A model generated the notes under the pieces. The model was not told the DNA's origin. It ran no database searches and saw only the letters and a program-made list of their open reading frames with translations. A program made the translations under genes and the position numbers. Positions 26,926-34,797 of a stretch of 64,000 bases of DNA are shown piece after piece; position 1 is the first letter of the stretch, and each line of letters starts with the position of its first letter. Source of the stretch: Bacillota bacterium (GTDB lineage Bacteria; Bacillota; Clostridia; Christensenellales; UMGS416). The DNA lies in assembly GCA_023421955.1 (NCBI GenBank), contig JAEZSE010000029.1:28182-92181 (forward strand). The letters run 5' to 3'.

Positions 26926-26954
26926 TTGCAGTTGCAGAGGTAGTAAGATATAAT
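26926..26954 (+). promoter_or_regulatory. Promoter of the 27002 membrane protein
   Basis: TTGCAG and TATAAT are separated by 17 bases; an AAAGGAGG ribosome binding site follows downstream. Confidence 0.75.
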
Positions 26955-27001
26955 GACGACAGACTAATAGGATAGTCCATGCATTTCGAAAGGAGGCAGC
27001 C

Positions 27002-27949
27002 ATGAAAGCCAAATCTGCTCTCAAGTTCTATCTGCTTACGATGGGGATTTTGCTCGGCCTCTCCGCTTACCCCTTGGTGATGGGCCTGAAGATCGTTTTC
27101 CTTTTCTGGAAGGAAGGAGGCATCGCACCGGAAGAATACGCCCGATACGTAATCCCTTACACTGCTATTTGCGTGTCGGCCCTGGTCACGGCCGCGCTGT
27201 ATCCGCTGCTCTCCCCATTGAAACGGTGGTCAGCCCCGGTGGCCACCGCGTTGGCGCTGGGGCTTTTCGCGGGAATCGAGCTGTATATGGAGGGCATTGT
27301 GATCAACAGCCCGAAGATTCAATCAGCTGTGATGATGCAATTACTATCCTGCGTGTATACGCCCAGAGCCATAATGTCGTTTCAGGGCTCTTATGATGAT
27401 ATGTATAAAGTTCATTACTTCCTGGTCTCGTTTGTGATGGTGGCGCTTGTGGTGAATGTGGTATATGGTTATGGCCGGCTGGCTTCCGGTCATATCATGC
27501 ACAAGAAACCGCTAGTCCTGCAGACTGTGGTGGCTGTGGTTTTTATTAGCCTGTGTGTCTTTGCAAACCTCACCGGTTTTTTCCGCCTTCCTGTGGAAGT
27601 TCAGCCCCTTGGATCCGGCCTGCTCACTGGGCTGTTTTTTGTGGTGTTGGGGGCCGCGGCTGGTGTTTTGACCGGAAGTCTTTTGTTGAAACGGCGGATG
27701 CTTGCTGCGGTTGGATTGCCAGGAGGTATCTCTGTAATTGTGTGTTTGTTGATGTATGCCGGGGAATACTATATGTTGGGAGGCACACTATACCGTTTTG
27801 GGCGTGGTTTTTTCTTCAATGGGCTGCCAGGGATTGCACTGGCGCCCTTTGATATCGTTGTCGTGATCCTCTCCGGTTCGGCTGCTGTATTGATGATGTG
27901 GGGCCTTTGCCGCAGGCTTCGGACCATGGCTGGTGAGCAGCCCAGCTAA
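27002..27949 (+). CDS. Polytopic membrane protein of unknown function
   Basis: The 315-residue protein has about eight hydrophobic segments (near 10-33, 50-70, 75-95, 135-160, 170-190, 205-230, 235-255, 275-300) with short loops and no catalytic motif I can identify. AAAGGAGG precedes the ATG by 7 bases. It stands first in a row of three membrane-protein genes, each with its own start signals. Confidence 0.6.
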   Translation: MKAKSALKFYLLTMGILLGLSAYPLVMGLKIVFLFWKEGGIAPEEYARYVIPYTAICVSALVTAALYPLLSPLKRWSAPVATALALGLFAGIELYMEGIVINSPKIQSAVMMQLLSCVYTPRAIMSFQGSYDDMYKVHYFLVSFVMVALVVNVVYGYGRLASGHIMHKKPLVLQTVVAVVFISLCVFANLTGFFRLPVEVQPLGSGLLTGLFFVVLGAAAGVLTGSLLLKRRMLAAVGLPGGISVIVCLLMYAGEYYMLGGTLYRFGRGFFFNGLPGIALAPFDIVVVILSGSAAVLMMWGLCRRLRTMAGEQPS

Positions 27950-27960
27950 CATACAGTATG

Positions 27961-27989
27961 TTTACTATTACCAGTGGTTTTGCTATGAT
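27961..27989 (+). promoter_or_regulatory. Promoter of the 28025 gene
   Basis: TTTACT and TATGAT are separated by 17 bases, 35 bases before the ATG. Confidence 0.7.
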
Positions 27990-28024
27990 AGTACTGCTAC
28001 GAAAGGCAGTTTGAGGTGCGGCTC

Positions 28025-28690
28025 ATGCTTGGATCAATTCGGCTTTTGGTGTCTTACGGATCTGTCAGGATTGTCCTGTTTGTGGTGCTTGCGCTGTTGT
28101 TTGCTTTTTTATATGTACGGGTTCTGATGAAGAGACGGCCGCTTGTGCGCGCACTGTCTACCATGGCGCTGGTAGTTTTTCTGCTGGCTTTGGTGTTTAT
28201 CCCGGTGGAGAACGCCTTCGTTCGGTTTGCCACGCCGGACGATGCAGTGCGCTATTCACTACCCAACCAGAAGGTGTTGAAAGTGCTGGAGCATGGCCAG
28301 TGGGCCACCGTAATCTGCAAGGACAAAAGGACTGTGGTGCTTTCCCGTGACAGCGGCGGTTGGAAGACTTCCAACCCGGCTTTTATGGGTTGGGGTGTCC
28401 GCTGGGGCTCTATTGGGAATGTGGGCTACCAGACACGGCAGCTGTCCGACGGCGTGTATTATGTTGGAGTAAGTACCAGGCGATATGTGGATGAGGCGCG
28501 TAACAAGGGTGCAATACTGATCGATACGATTACGGATACCGGCGGGTCAGAGTTCGGTCGTTTTCAAACGGAATTGCTGGATAAAAGTGACGCTGTGTAT
28601 GCCACGGATTTATTCTACTATGCCTTCGTGGACACAATGGGCGATGGTTACCACCTGGTGATCAATGGCGAGGAATTGCCGTTGGATTGA
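28025..28690 (+). CDS. Membrane-anchored hypothetical protein
   Basis: The 221-residue protein has two N-terminal membrane helices (about 14-33 and 42-62) and a soluble C-terminal domain of about 150 residues rich in Tyr, Gly and Val (VLEHGQWATVICKDKRTVVLSRD). The helix-loop-helix start suggests an exported or membrane-facing domain. No family is recognised. ATG 28025 was chosen over GTG 28016 because GAGGTG lies 6 bases upstream. Confidence 0.55.
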   Translation: MLGSIRLLVSYGSVRIVLFVVLALLFAFLYVRVLMKRRPLVRALSTMALVVFLLALVFIPVENAFVRFATPDDAVRYSLPNQKVLKVLEHGQWATVICKDKRTVVLSRDSGGWKTSNPAFMGWGVRWGSIGNVGYQTRQLSDGVYYVGVSTRRYVDEARNKGAILIDTITDTGGSEFGRFQTELLDKSDAVYATDLFYYAFVDTMGDGYHLVINGEELPLD

Positions 28691-28718
28691 GTTGGTTATA
28701 GCCTTGGGGAGAAAGTCT

Positions 28719-29651
28719 TTGCATATTTTTCAGCTCAAAAAATCGCTGGTGAAATTCCAGTATCTGCTGCTGTTTTCTTTTGGACTGCTTGCGCCGCTCG
28801 CGGCATTCTTTCTTGTGCCGGGCATTGATCCGGTCACTGCGCTGATCAACGGCGTACCTGGGGTGCTGTTGGCTTTGTTTGCGGTCGCGAATCTGTGCCG
28901 TGGGGTTGTTATTGCACGCGGCGCAGTATGGTTTCTGGATTTGCCGCCTGCGATCATTGGTATCGACGGAATCCGTGAAATCTCAGTGACACGGGCAGAG
29001 ATTGGCCTTTCCATCCTGACGGTTGGCGGGAAAACGACAGTATACTCCATAGGTAAGCGCCCTCATGAAGCGGATATCGAGACATTCCGGAATATGCTGG
29101 CCATGATCTGTGAGCGTGCCGCCCAATCTGGCCATGATGCGGCTATCAGTGCAGATACAACGGAGTTTCTATCTGGCTCGATGGGTTATTACGAACATCG
29201 ACTTTCGGAAACCCGAGAGCAGCGCGATCAACTCAGGGGTCTGGGTGGCTGGCTGGGTGCGTTGTGCGCTTATCTGATTGTGACAGCAGTGGTCAACCTG
29301 GCGGGCTTTGCGCTTGGATGGTCATCTCCTGTTACCGTCGCGAACGGGCAATTCATTACAATGATGAACTTGTTGATCACAGCAACGACGTCGTTGCTGG
29401 CAGCCTGGACGCTCTACTGTTTTTTCAGGTGCAAGAAGTCATTTCCCAGAAACATGCTGCTGTATTATGGTGTTGCCGCGCTCACGTTGCTAACATCCGG
29501 CTTTGTCAGAGACGTGCTCACGCAGAATGTTGTTTCACTGGAAAGCTTCATAACGCTGGTTGTAGGCCTTGTGCTGCAGGCCCCCCGATTCTTTTCGTTA
29601 CGGGGTTACCTGCGACACAGTCTGCGCGTTAGAAACACATTTGTTCGTTAA
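28719..29651 (+). CDS. Membrane protein of unknown function
   Basis: The 310-residue protein has two helices near 12-60, a soluble PH-like stretch (about 70-145: ISVTRAEIGLSILTVGGKTTVYSIG), a helix pair near 185-240, and two more toward the end. The soluble stretch resembles the bacterial PH domains found in such proteins, but this is weak. The TTG at 28719 has GGGGAG 7 bases upstream. The longer reading from 28665 lies inside the previous gene. Confidence 0.55.
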   Translation: MHIFQLKKSLVKFQYLLLFSFGLLAPLAAFFLVPGIDPVTALINGVPGVLLALFAVANLCRGVVIARGAVWFLDLPPAIIGIDGIREISVTRAEIGLSILTVGGKTTVYSIGKRPHEADIETFRNMLAMICERAAQSGHDAAISADTTEFLSGSMGYYEHRLSETREQRDQLRGLGGWLGALCAYLIVTAVVNLAGFALGWSSPVTVANGQFITMMNLLITATTSLLAAWTLYCFFRCKKSFPRNMLLYYGVAALTLLTSGFVRDVLTQNVVSLESFITLVVGLVLQAPRFFSLRGYLRHSLRVRNTFVR

Positions 29652-29793
29652 TCCAATGCTGATCGGGCCTTGCTGCGGCAGGCCTTTTTCTGTTTCCTGC
29701 CAAAAGATTGAGTATGAGTGGGGGTTCCGCAAACCCGGTCAAGAAAACAACCCTACAGCTGCTGTATGATATCTCCCATCAGGAGGTCATGGA

Positions 29794-30684
29794 ATGCGCG
29801 AGCAGGCGGACGCAGTGCAGAGGATGCAGGACTACATTGAGGCGCATCTGGATGAACCGGTAACGTTGCAGCAACTGGCCAGTGCTGCTGGTTACTCTCC
29901 GTGGCATGCTGCCAGGCTCTTTAGGGAGCTTGTCGGTATCCCTCCGTTGGAGTATCTGAGGGCAAGGCGGCTGTCCCGGGCAGCGCTGCGCCTGAGGGAT
30001 TCTGGCGACCGGGTGCTGGATGTGGCGATGCATTTTGCGTTTGATTCCCATGAGGGGTTCACACGGGCATTCAACAACCGGTTCGGCATCCCGCCGGAGC
30101 GGTACCGCAAGAGCGCCCCGCCGATTCCTCTGCTGATGCCCCGTAGCGCCCGCGACCATTACCTTATGCAGCAAGAGGAAGGAGCAACCAAAATGGAACA
30201 CACTAACACGGTTTATGTACAAGCCACAGACTGCCCTGCGTGCAAAATGATCGTGCGGAGGGCAAAGAAGGCCACCGGCTATTGGGAGTATTGTGAGGAG
30301 ATCGGCTGCGATGTGGAGGGCATCCTTGCGAGCATCAAGGGCTCCCTAAGCGAAATTATCGGCATGTGGATGCCCGCTGCCATGCGGCCGGCCGGCACAT
30401 CAGAATACGTGATGGGCATTGAACTGCCTGCCGATTACACCGGGCCGGTGCCGGAGGGCATGGAGCTCATCAATGTGCCCGCGGCGACGTACCTGCACTT
30501 CCAGGGCCTGCCTTACAAAGACGAAGAGATGGGCCAGGCCTGCGCGGTGCTGGACAAGGCGTTTGAGAGCTATGACCCCGAGCGGTTTGGCTGGGCTTGG
30601 GCCGATGAACTTGGCCCGATGATACAATACGCGCCAATGCCGGAGCGCGGCTGCGCACTGGCTCGGCCGGTAAAGAAGCTGTAA
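29794..30684 (+). CDS. AraC-family regulator with GyrI-like effector domain
   Basis: The 296-residue protein has an AraC-type DNA-binding domain first (about 8-110) with two helix-turn-helix motifs (LQQLASAAGYSPWHAARLF and AMHFAFDSHEGFTRAF, then GIPPERYRK). A GyrI-like small-molecule-binding domain occupies about 140-290. This is the Rob/SoxS-like layout that senses cationic or amphipathic compounds. GGAGG lies 7 bases before the ATG. No transporter gene follows, so its target is unclear. Confidence 0.88.
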   Translation: MREQADAVQRMQDYIEAHLDEPVTLQQLASAAGYSPWHAARLFRELVGIPPLEYLRARRLSRAALRLRDSGDRVLDVAMHFAFDSHEGFTRAFNNRFGIPPERYRKSAPPIPLLMPRSARDHYLMQQEEGATKMEHTNTVYVQATDCPACKMIVRRAKKATGYWEYCEEIGCDVEGILASIKGSLSEIIGMWMPAAMRPAGTSEYVMGIELPADYTGPVPEGMELINVPAATYLHFQGLPYKDEEMGQACAVLDKAFESYDPERFGWAWADELGPMIQYAPMPERGCALARPVKKL

Positions 30685-30710
30685 TTGGCTGCCAGATTTC
30701 TATCTCCACC

Positions 30711-30737
30711 GCCCCTTCCATATTGGAGGGGGTTTTT
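30711..30737 (+). terminator. Terminator after the AraC/GyrI gene
   Basis: A stem CCCC-TCCA with TGGA-GGGG (one bulge) and a 3-base loop is followed by GTTTTT. Confidence 0.75.
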
Positions 30738-30766
30738 CGCATATATGATTAAGAATTGGCTGCCTG

Positions 30767-31555
30767 TCAATTTGCATCATTCAATTTACAGCGGACAATC
30801 AGCCTGCGGTTGCCGGAGCTGGCACAGGTAAGCAGTGTGAGCGTGTAATCTCCGCTGGCTTTATCTAGCGCCGCCACATTGTCTGGCGTGACCACCTGCG
30901 TTTCATACACCAGGTAATGATAGACCGTGCCGTCGGGGCCGGCCAGTACCACTTCGTCGCCTGTTTTCAGCTTGTCCAGCCGGCCGAAGTGCGCGCCGCT
31001 TTTATAGTTGTGGCCTGTGATAATGATGTTGCCCTTTTCACCGGGCATGGCCCCGCCATACCAGCACACCGATACTTTCAGCGCTTTGGTGGTGAGCTTT
31101 GCGATCACCGGCAGTTCTACGTTGATCGCATCGATGCTAAGCTTGCCGATAACGTCATAACCGGGCAGGGAAATTAACTCGTCCTTCGGGTCCACCTCCG
31201 GGGCGTCCGGCTGCTGGTAGCCGTCGTCTGGGGGGAGGGCTGACTCGGTCGGTAACGTACTGCTTGTATCTGACCCGGCGGGTAGGGATGCAGTGCCGGC
31301 GTCTGGCGAGGCGCTGGCTGTTGTGGCGTTGTCGTATTGGCTTAAAAGGTCCTGCGCGTTCTTTTGCGCCTCATTCCCTTCGCGATAAATCGCCAGATAG
31401 GTGGCCGCTGCCCCGATCAGCAGCACCGCGGACACCGCAACCAGCAGCAATGCCGGGTTTTTCCGGCGGTGCTGGAAAGGCAGGCGCGTTTCCCTTCCGC
31501 GCCTGCCCCTTGTGTTCATGTCTATTTGGGTTTTCCTTCTGCCGTTGTCAGCCAC
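30767..31555 (-). CDS. Sortase (class D/E-like)
   Basis: Sortases cleave LPXTG-type signals and attach proteins to the cell wall. The 262-residue protein has a basic N-terminus, one membrane anchor (about 33-55), a Ser/Thr/Pro-rich stalk (75-115) and a catalytic domain. In that domain the His is in IITGHNY, the Cys in TLLTCAS and the Arg in NRRLIVRC. The GTG at 31555 has GGAGG 7 bases upstream and overlaps the end of the leucine-rich-repeat gene. Its likely substrates are the two adjacent LPATG/LPTTG proteins. The exact class is uncertain. Confidence 0.9.
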   Translation of the reverse strand: MADNGRRKTQIDMNTRGRRGRETRLPFQHRRKNPALLLVAVSAVLLIGAAATYLAIYREGNEAQKNAQDLLSQYDNATTASASPDAGTASLPAGSDTSSTLPTESALPPDDGYQQPDAPEVDPKDELISLPGYDVIGKLSIDAINVELPVIAKLTTKALKVSVCWYGGAMPGEKGNIIITGHNYKSGAHFGRLDKLKTGDEVVLAGPDGTVYHYLVYETQVVTPDNVAALDKASGDYTLTLLTCASSGNRRLIVRCKLNDAN

Positions 31556-33443
31556 GCTGCCGCCTCCGACGGATTGCCATAAGGGTTGCCGCAGCCCCGC
31601 CGGCCATTATGGCCAGCGCCAACAGCAGGATGGCTGCTGTAAAGTCCTGGCCCGTGGCTGGCAGTTCCGCCGCGTTGATAATGATATCCGCATAGGCCGA
31701 CTGCCAGTCGGAGGTATAGGTCACGCGCACGGAGCCTGGCTTGAGGCCCGTAAACTCATTTCCGTTGCGGCTCAGCAAGTTTTCATCAAAATTCCAGGTG
31801 CCGTCTGCGACGTTCGGCGTGACCGTAACGCGGCCTCCTGTATAGATTTTTCCGTTTGACGGGGATATCGAAAGCTCTAGCAGCAGACGGAACGGGATGT
31901 TTTCGCTTTGGGCATATGCCTGGGCCGTGGAGCCCTCATGGCCATAGAGGGCGCCGTCGGTAACCAGCGCGGTATCCCAAAAAATCATATCTCCGAAATC
32001 CACGCTGTCACCAAGGACAATCGCTCTTATCAGATTGGAAGATTGAACAAAAGCTTGGTCTCCGATGGTCGTCACGCTCTGCGGTATCGTGATGTCTGTC
32101 AGGCCCGATGACCCAAACGCGGCTGCGCCGATCGTCTTGAGCCCCTCCGGCAGCGTGACGCCGGTCAATCCGTCGCAGCCGAAGAACGCGCCGGTGATAA
32201 TATCCGTAACGCCGGCCGGCACCGTGAATTGCCCCGTTCTCCTGGCCGGAAACGCCATCAGGCTTGTTTTTGCCTTGTTGTACAATACGCCGTCTTCGAC
32301 TGTGTAATTCGGGTTGGCGGCGTCCACATCAATGGCGGTCAGGTTTTGGCAGTCTACGAACGCCGCCTGCCCGATCGTTGTCACGCCGGCGGGGATTTTG
32401 ATGGACGATAGGCCGCTGCCTCCAAACGCTGATTCTCCGATCGTAGTGATCGAAGAGGGAATGACGACGCCATCGAGGTTATCGCAGCTGGCGAAAAGAT
32501 AGGCGGGTATCGTATTGAAGGATGGGTTATCCGGCAGGAGGGCGCTCTCCAGAACGGTGCATCGTTGAAATGCGCCCCAACCCACACTCGTGACCGTATC
32601 GGGTATTGATATGGATTGCAGCAGCGAGCAATCGGAAAAGGCGAAGCTGCCGATGCTGGAAAGGCCGTCATTGAGAGTGACAGTCGTAAGTTTTGAACAA
32701 TGGTCGAATGCTGAACTGTCAATGTAGTTGACACTGGGCGGTATTGTGATCGATGTAAGCCCCGTGCCGCTAAACGCGTTATGGCTAATCGTAATGACCG
32801 ACGAGGGTATCATCACGTTGTCCAACTTCGTGCAGTCCCAGAACATATCTGGTGCGATCGTGTCGAAAAGGGGGTTGTCGGGCAGCGTGGCGGACGCCAG
32901 GTTTTCGCAGCGAGAAAATGCGGAGTCCCCAATGGTATATACGGAGTCCGGAATCGTGATCGAAGTGAGGTTTGCGCAGAAGTAGAACACATTTCTGGCC
33001 ATTGTCTGCAGCGTGCTGGGGAGCGAGACAGTCTGCAGGTTGGCGCACTGACTGAACGCCCCCTCGTTCAGGCCGATGATGCCCTCGGGGACCGTGATGC
33101 CGGTCAGTCCCGTACAGCCCTGGAAAGCATTGCCACCGATATATCGGAGCGACGTCGGCAGGCTGATGGACGTAATACCGTCGTTTCCGCTAAAGGCATT
33201 GGCTTGGATTGACCAGACGGACTTGCCGCTGAGCGTAGCCGGCAGCGTGAGGCCACCGGTCGGGGCCGTGCAGCCGGTGATCGTCAGTGAGCCGTCGGCG
33301 TTCTCCAGCCACCTCCAGATGTCCGTTGTGCCGGTGTCGCCGGGGGCGGCCAGGGCTGTGCCGGGGATTGCCGCGAACACAAGTGCAAAAGTAACCAGGG
33401 CAGAAATCAGTACCGCCAGGGGTCTTGCTGTCTTCGCCTTCAT
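31548..33443 (-). CDS. BspA-type leucine-rich-repeat surface protein with LPATG anchor
   Basis: The 631-residue secreted protein has a signal peptide (about 1-32, ending ALA). About twenty LRR_5/BspA-type repeats follow (TSITIPDSVYTIGDSAFSRC pattern, to about residue 500), then an Ig-like module with GKIYTGGRVTVTPN. The C-terminal sorting signal is LPATG, a hydrophobic helix and RRRRQRG. BspA repeats bind host or matrix proteins in other bacteria. Its last 100 residues closely resemble those of the neighbouring ubiquitin-domain protein. The stop overlaps the sortase start, so the two are co-expressed. Confidence 0.93.
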   Translation of the reverse strand: MKAKTARPLAVLISALVTFALVFAAIPGTALAAPGDTGTTDIWRWLENADGSLTITGCTAPTGGLTLPATLSGKSVWSIQANAFSGNDGITSISLPTSLRYIGGNAFQGCTGLTGITVPEGIIGLNEGAFSQCANLQTVSLPSTLQTMARNVFYFCANLTSITIPDSVYTIGDSAFSRCENLASATLPDNPLFDTIAPDMFWDCTKLDNVMIPSSVITISHNAFSGTGLTSITIPPSVNYIDSSAFDHCSKLTTVTLNDGLSSIGSFAFSDCSLLQSISIPDTVTSVGWGAFQRCTVLESALLPDNPSFNTIPAYLFASCDNLDGVVIPSSITTIGESAFGGSGLSSIKIPAGVTTIGQAAFVDCQNLTAIDVDAANPNYTVEDGVLYNKAKTSLMAFPARRTGQFTVPAGVTDIITGAFFGCDGLTGVTLPEGLKTIGAAAFGSSGLTDITIPQSVTTIGDQAFVQSSNLIRAIVLGDSVDFGDMIFWDTALVTDGALYGHEGSTAQAYAQSENIPFRLLLELSISPSNGKIYTGGRVTVTPNVADGTWNFDENLLSRNGNEFTGLKPGSVRVTYTSDWQSAYADIIINAAELPATGQDFTAAILLLALAIMAGGAAATLMAIRRRRQRG

Positions 33444-33487
33444 AACGACACCCTTTTCCTTTGTTGATCAGAATGCTATAATTTTAC

Positions 33488-33516
33488 ACTATAACATTAC
33501 AGGATAAATTTGTAAA
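33488..33516 (-). promoter_or_regulatory. Promoter of the LRR-sortase operon
   Basis: On the minus strand TTTACA and TATAGT are separated by 17 bases, about 45 bases before the ATG at 33443. Confidence 0.7.
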
Positions 33517-33528
33517 TGCAAGAGTATT

Positions 33529-34455
33529 TTAGCTATTTTTCCGCATGCGCAAGCCTGTTCCCAGCGCTGCGCCGCCAGCCAGTGCCGCCAACGCCAGCAG
33601 CCACAGAGCCGCTGTGAAGTTCTGCCCGGTGGTGGGCAATTCCGATGCGGTGATGGTGATGTCGGCATAGGCCGATTGAAGCCCCGCCGTATAGGTCACG
33701 CGGGTGGTGCCGGCCTTTAAGCCTTTGAAGGTGTTGCCGCTGCGCGAGAGCAGGGTTTCGTCATAATCCCACGTGCCCCCCGTGATGTTCGGTGTCAGGG
33801 TGATGCGCCCGCCGGTATAGATCCTGCCGTCCAGTACGGAGAGGTTCAGCGCCAGCACCGGAGGCCTCTTGATGTTCAATGAGTAGGTCGTTGTCGTCGT
33901 ATGGTCAAACGAGGTCACGGCGATTAAGACCGTGTTGTCTCCCTGTGCAAGGCCGATCACGGAAGAGGCTGACCCTGCAGACGCAGCGCCGCCTCCGATG
34001 CTCACGGACGCAATGCTCTGCTCAGCCGTAGCTGACACGGTGACGCTGCCTGTGTTCGGCAGTACGTCGGCGGTGTAGTTCAATGTGCCGCCGGTAAACG
34101 CTGGAGCAAGGGGAAAACCGTCCACTGCCAGGCTCTGCAGCAACGAATCACTGCCGGCGGCCTCAATGGAAAGGTGAATCGTTGCTTCCTTTTGGATGTT
34201 ATAGTCAGCAAGCGTGCGGTTGTCTTCCAGCACTTTGCCCGCAAAGGTCAAGATTTGCAGGTCAGGTGGGATGCCTTCCTTGTCCTGTATCTTTCCCTTG
34301 ACGTTCTGTACGGTGTCGGTCGGCTCCACATCCAGCGTAATGTTTTTGCCCGTGTAGCTGACCCTAATAAAGATCTGCATTGCGAAGGCAACGCTGCTGT
34401 ACAATATCAGAACCGTGATGAACACCAGAAAAAAACCCAATATACGCTTGCTCAT
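33529..34455 (-). CDS. Secreted LPTTG surface protein with an N-terminal ubiquitin domain
   Basis: The 308-residue protein has a signal peptide (1-25, ending AFA) directly followed by a ubiquitin domain at 26-101, starting [12 protein letters not shown]. By hand it matches eukaryotic ubiquitin at roughly 50 of 76 positions, including [17 protein letters not shown] and DYNIQKE. Lysines equivalent to K11, K27, K29, K33, K48 and K63 are kept and K6 is Arg. The I44 patch (L8, I44, V70) is lost, and the C-terminal RLRGG is replaced. A cadherin-like beta-sandwich (about 105-195), an Ig-like module and LPTTG (273-277), helix and RMRKNS follow. ATG 34455 has AGGAG upstream. Eukaryotic origin by transfer is inferred. 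Confidence 0.92.
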   Translation of the reverse strand: MSKRILGFFLVFITVLILYSSVAFAMQIFIRVSYTGKNITLDVEPTDTVQNVKGKIQDKEGIPPDLQILTFAGKVLEDNRTLADYNIQKEATIHLSIEAAGSDSLLQSLAVDGFPLAPAFTGGTLNYTADVLPNTGSVTVSATAEQSIASVSIGGGAASAGSASSVIGLAQGDNTVLIAVTSFDHTTTTTYSLNIKRPPVLALNLSVLDGRIYTGGRITLTPNITGGTWDYDETLLSRSGNTFKGLKAGTTRVTYTAGLQSAYADITITASELPTTGQNFTAALWLLALAALAGGAALGTGLRMRKNS

Positions 34456-34512
34456 ACCTTGCTCCTGCCATTTGATATATTGTGTTCGTGGTGTCATGAT
34501 TGCCCGGATCGA

Positions 34513-34683
34513 CGGGCTTTGCTTCTGAACAAGCGGAACGCCGCCACTCCCGCTGCCAAAGCCGCCAAGGCTTAGCAGCCACAGCACAGGGGAGAAATCC
34601 TGTCCGGTGGCCGGTAGCAAAAAGCGGTCTGCACACCAGCCCACTATTGTTTCTTGCTTCGTGCTGTCGTGCTGAATCGACAC
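34513..34683 (-). pseudogene. Remnant of another LPXTG sorting signal
   Basis: In the same frame as the ubiquitin gene and just upstream of it, the sequence encodes [23 protein letters not shown] (in part; LPATG at 34603-34617), then GVPLVQKQS. This looks like the C-terminal sorting signal of a third surface protein whose body is missing. The frame stays open into the ubiquitin gene, but that gene has its own ribosome binding site and signal peptide. It may instead be part of a decayed duplicate. Confidence 0.5.
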
Positions 34684-34694
34684 ATTTTACCACA

Positions 34695-34700
34695 ATTATA
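34695..34700 (-). promoter_or_regulatory. -10 element before the ubiquitin-domain gene
   Basis: A perfect TATAAT on the minus strand. No convincing -35 at 17 bases. A start here gives a leader of about 230 bases that contains the sorting-signal remnant. Confidence 0.4.
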
Positions 34701-34747
34701 CAAAAAATGGCATGGGTAAACATATCATTCAAGGCTGTAAGCGTGCC

Positions 34748-34784
34748 GCCAAAATAAAAGCAGGGGCGGTTGCCCGCCCCTGCT
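34748..34784 (-). terminator. Terminator of htpG
   Basis: An 11-bp G+C stem (34759-34769 with 34774-34784) is followed on the minus strand by TTTTATTTT. Confidence 0.85.
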
Positions 34785-34797
34785 GTGAAGCAATAGG

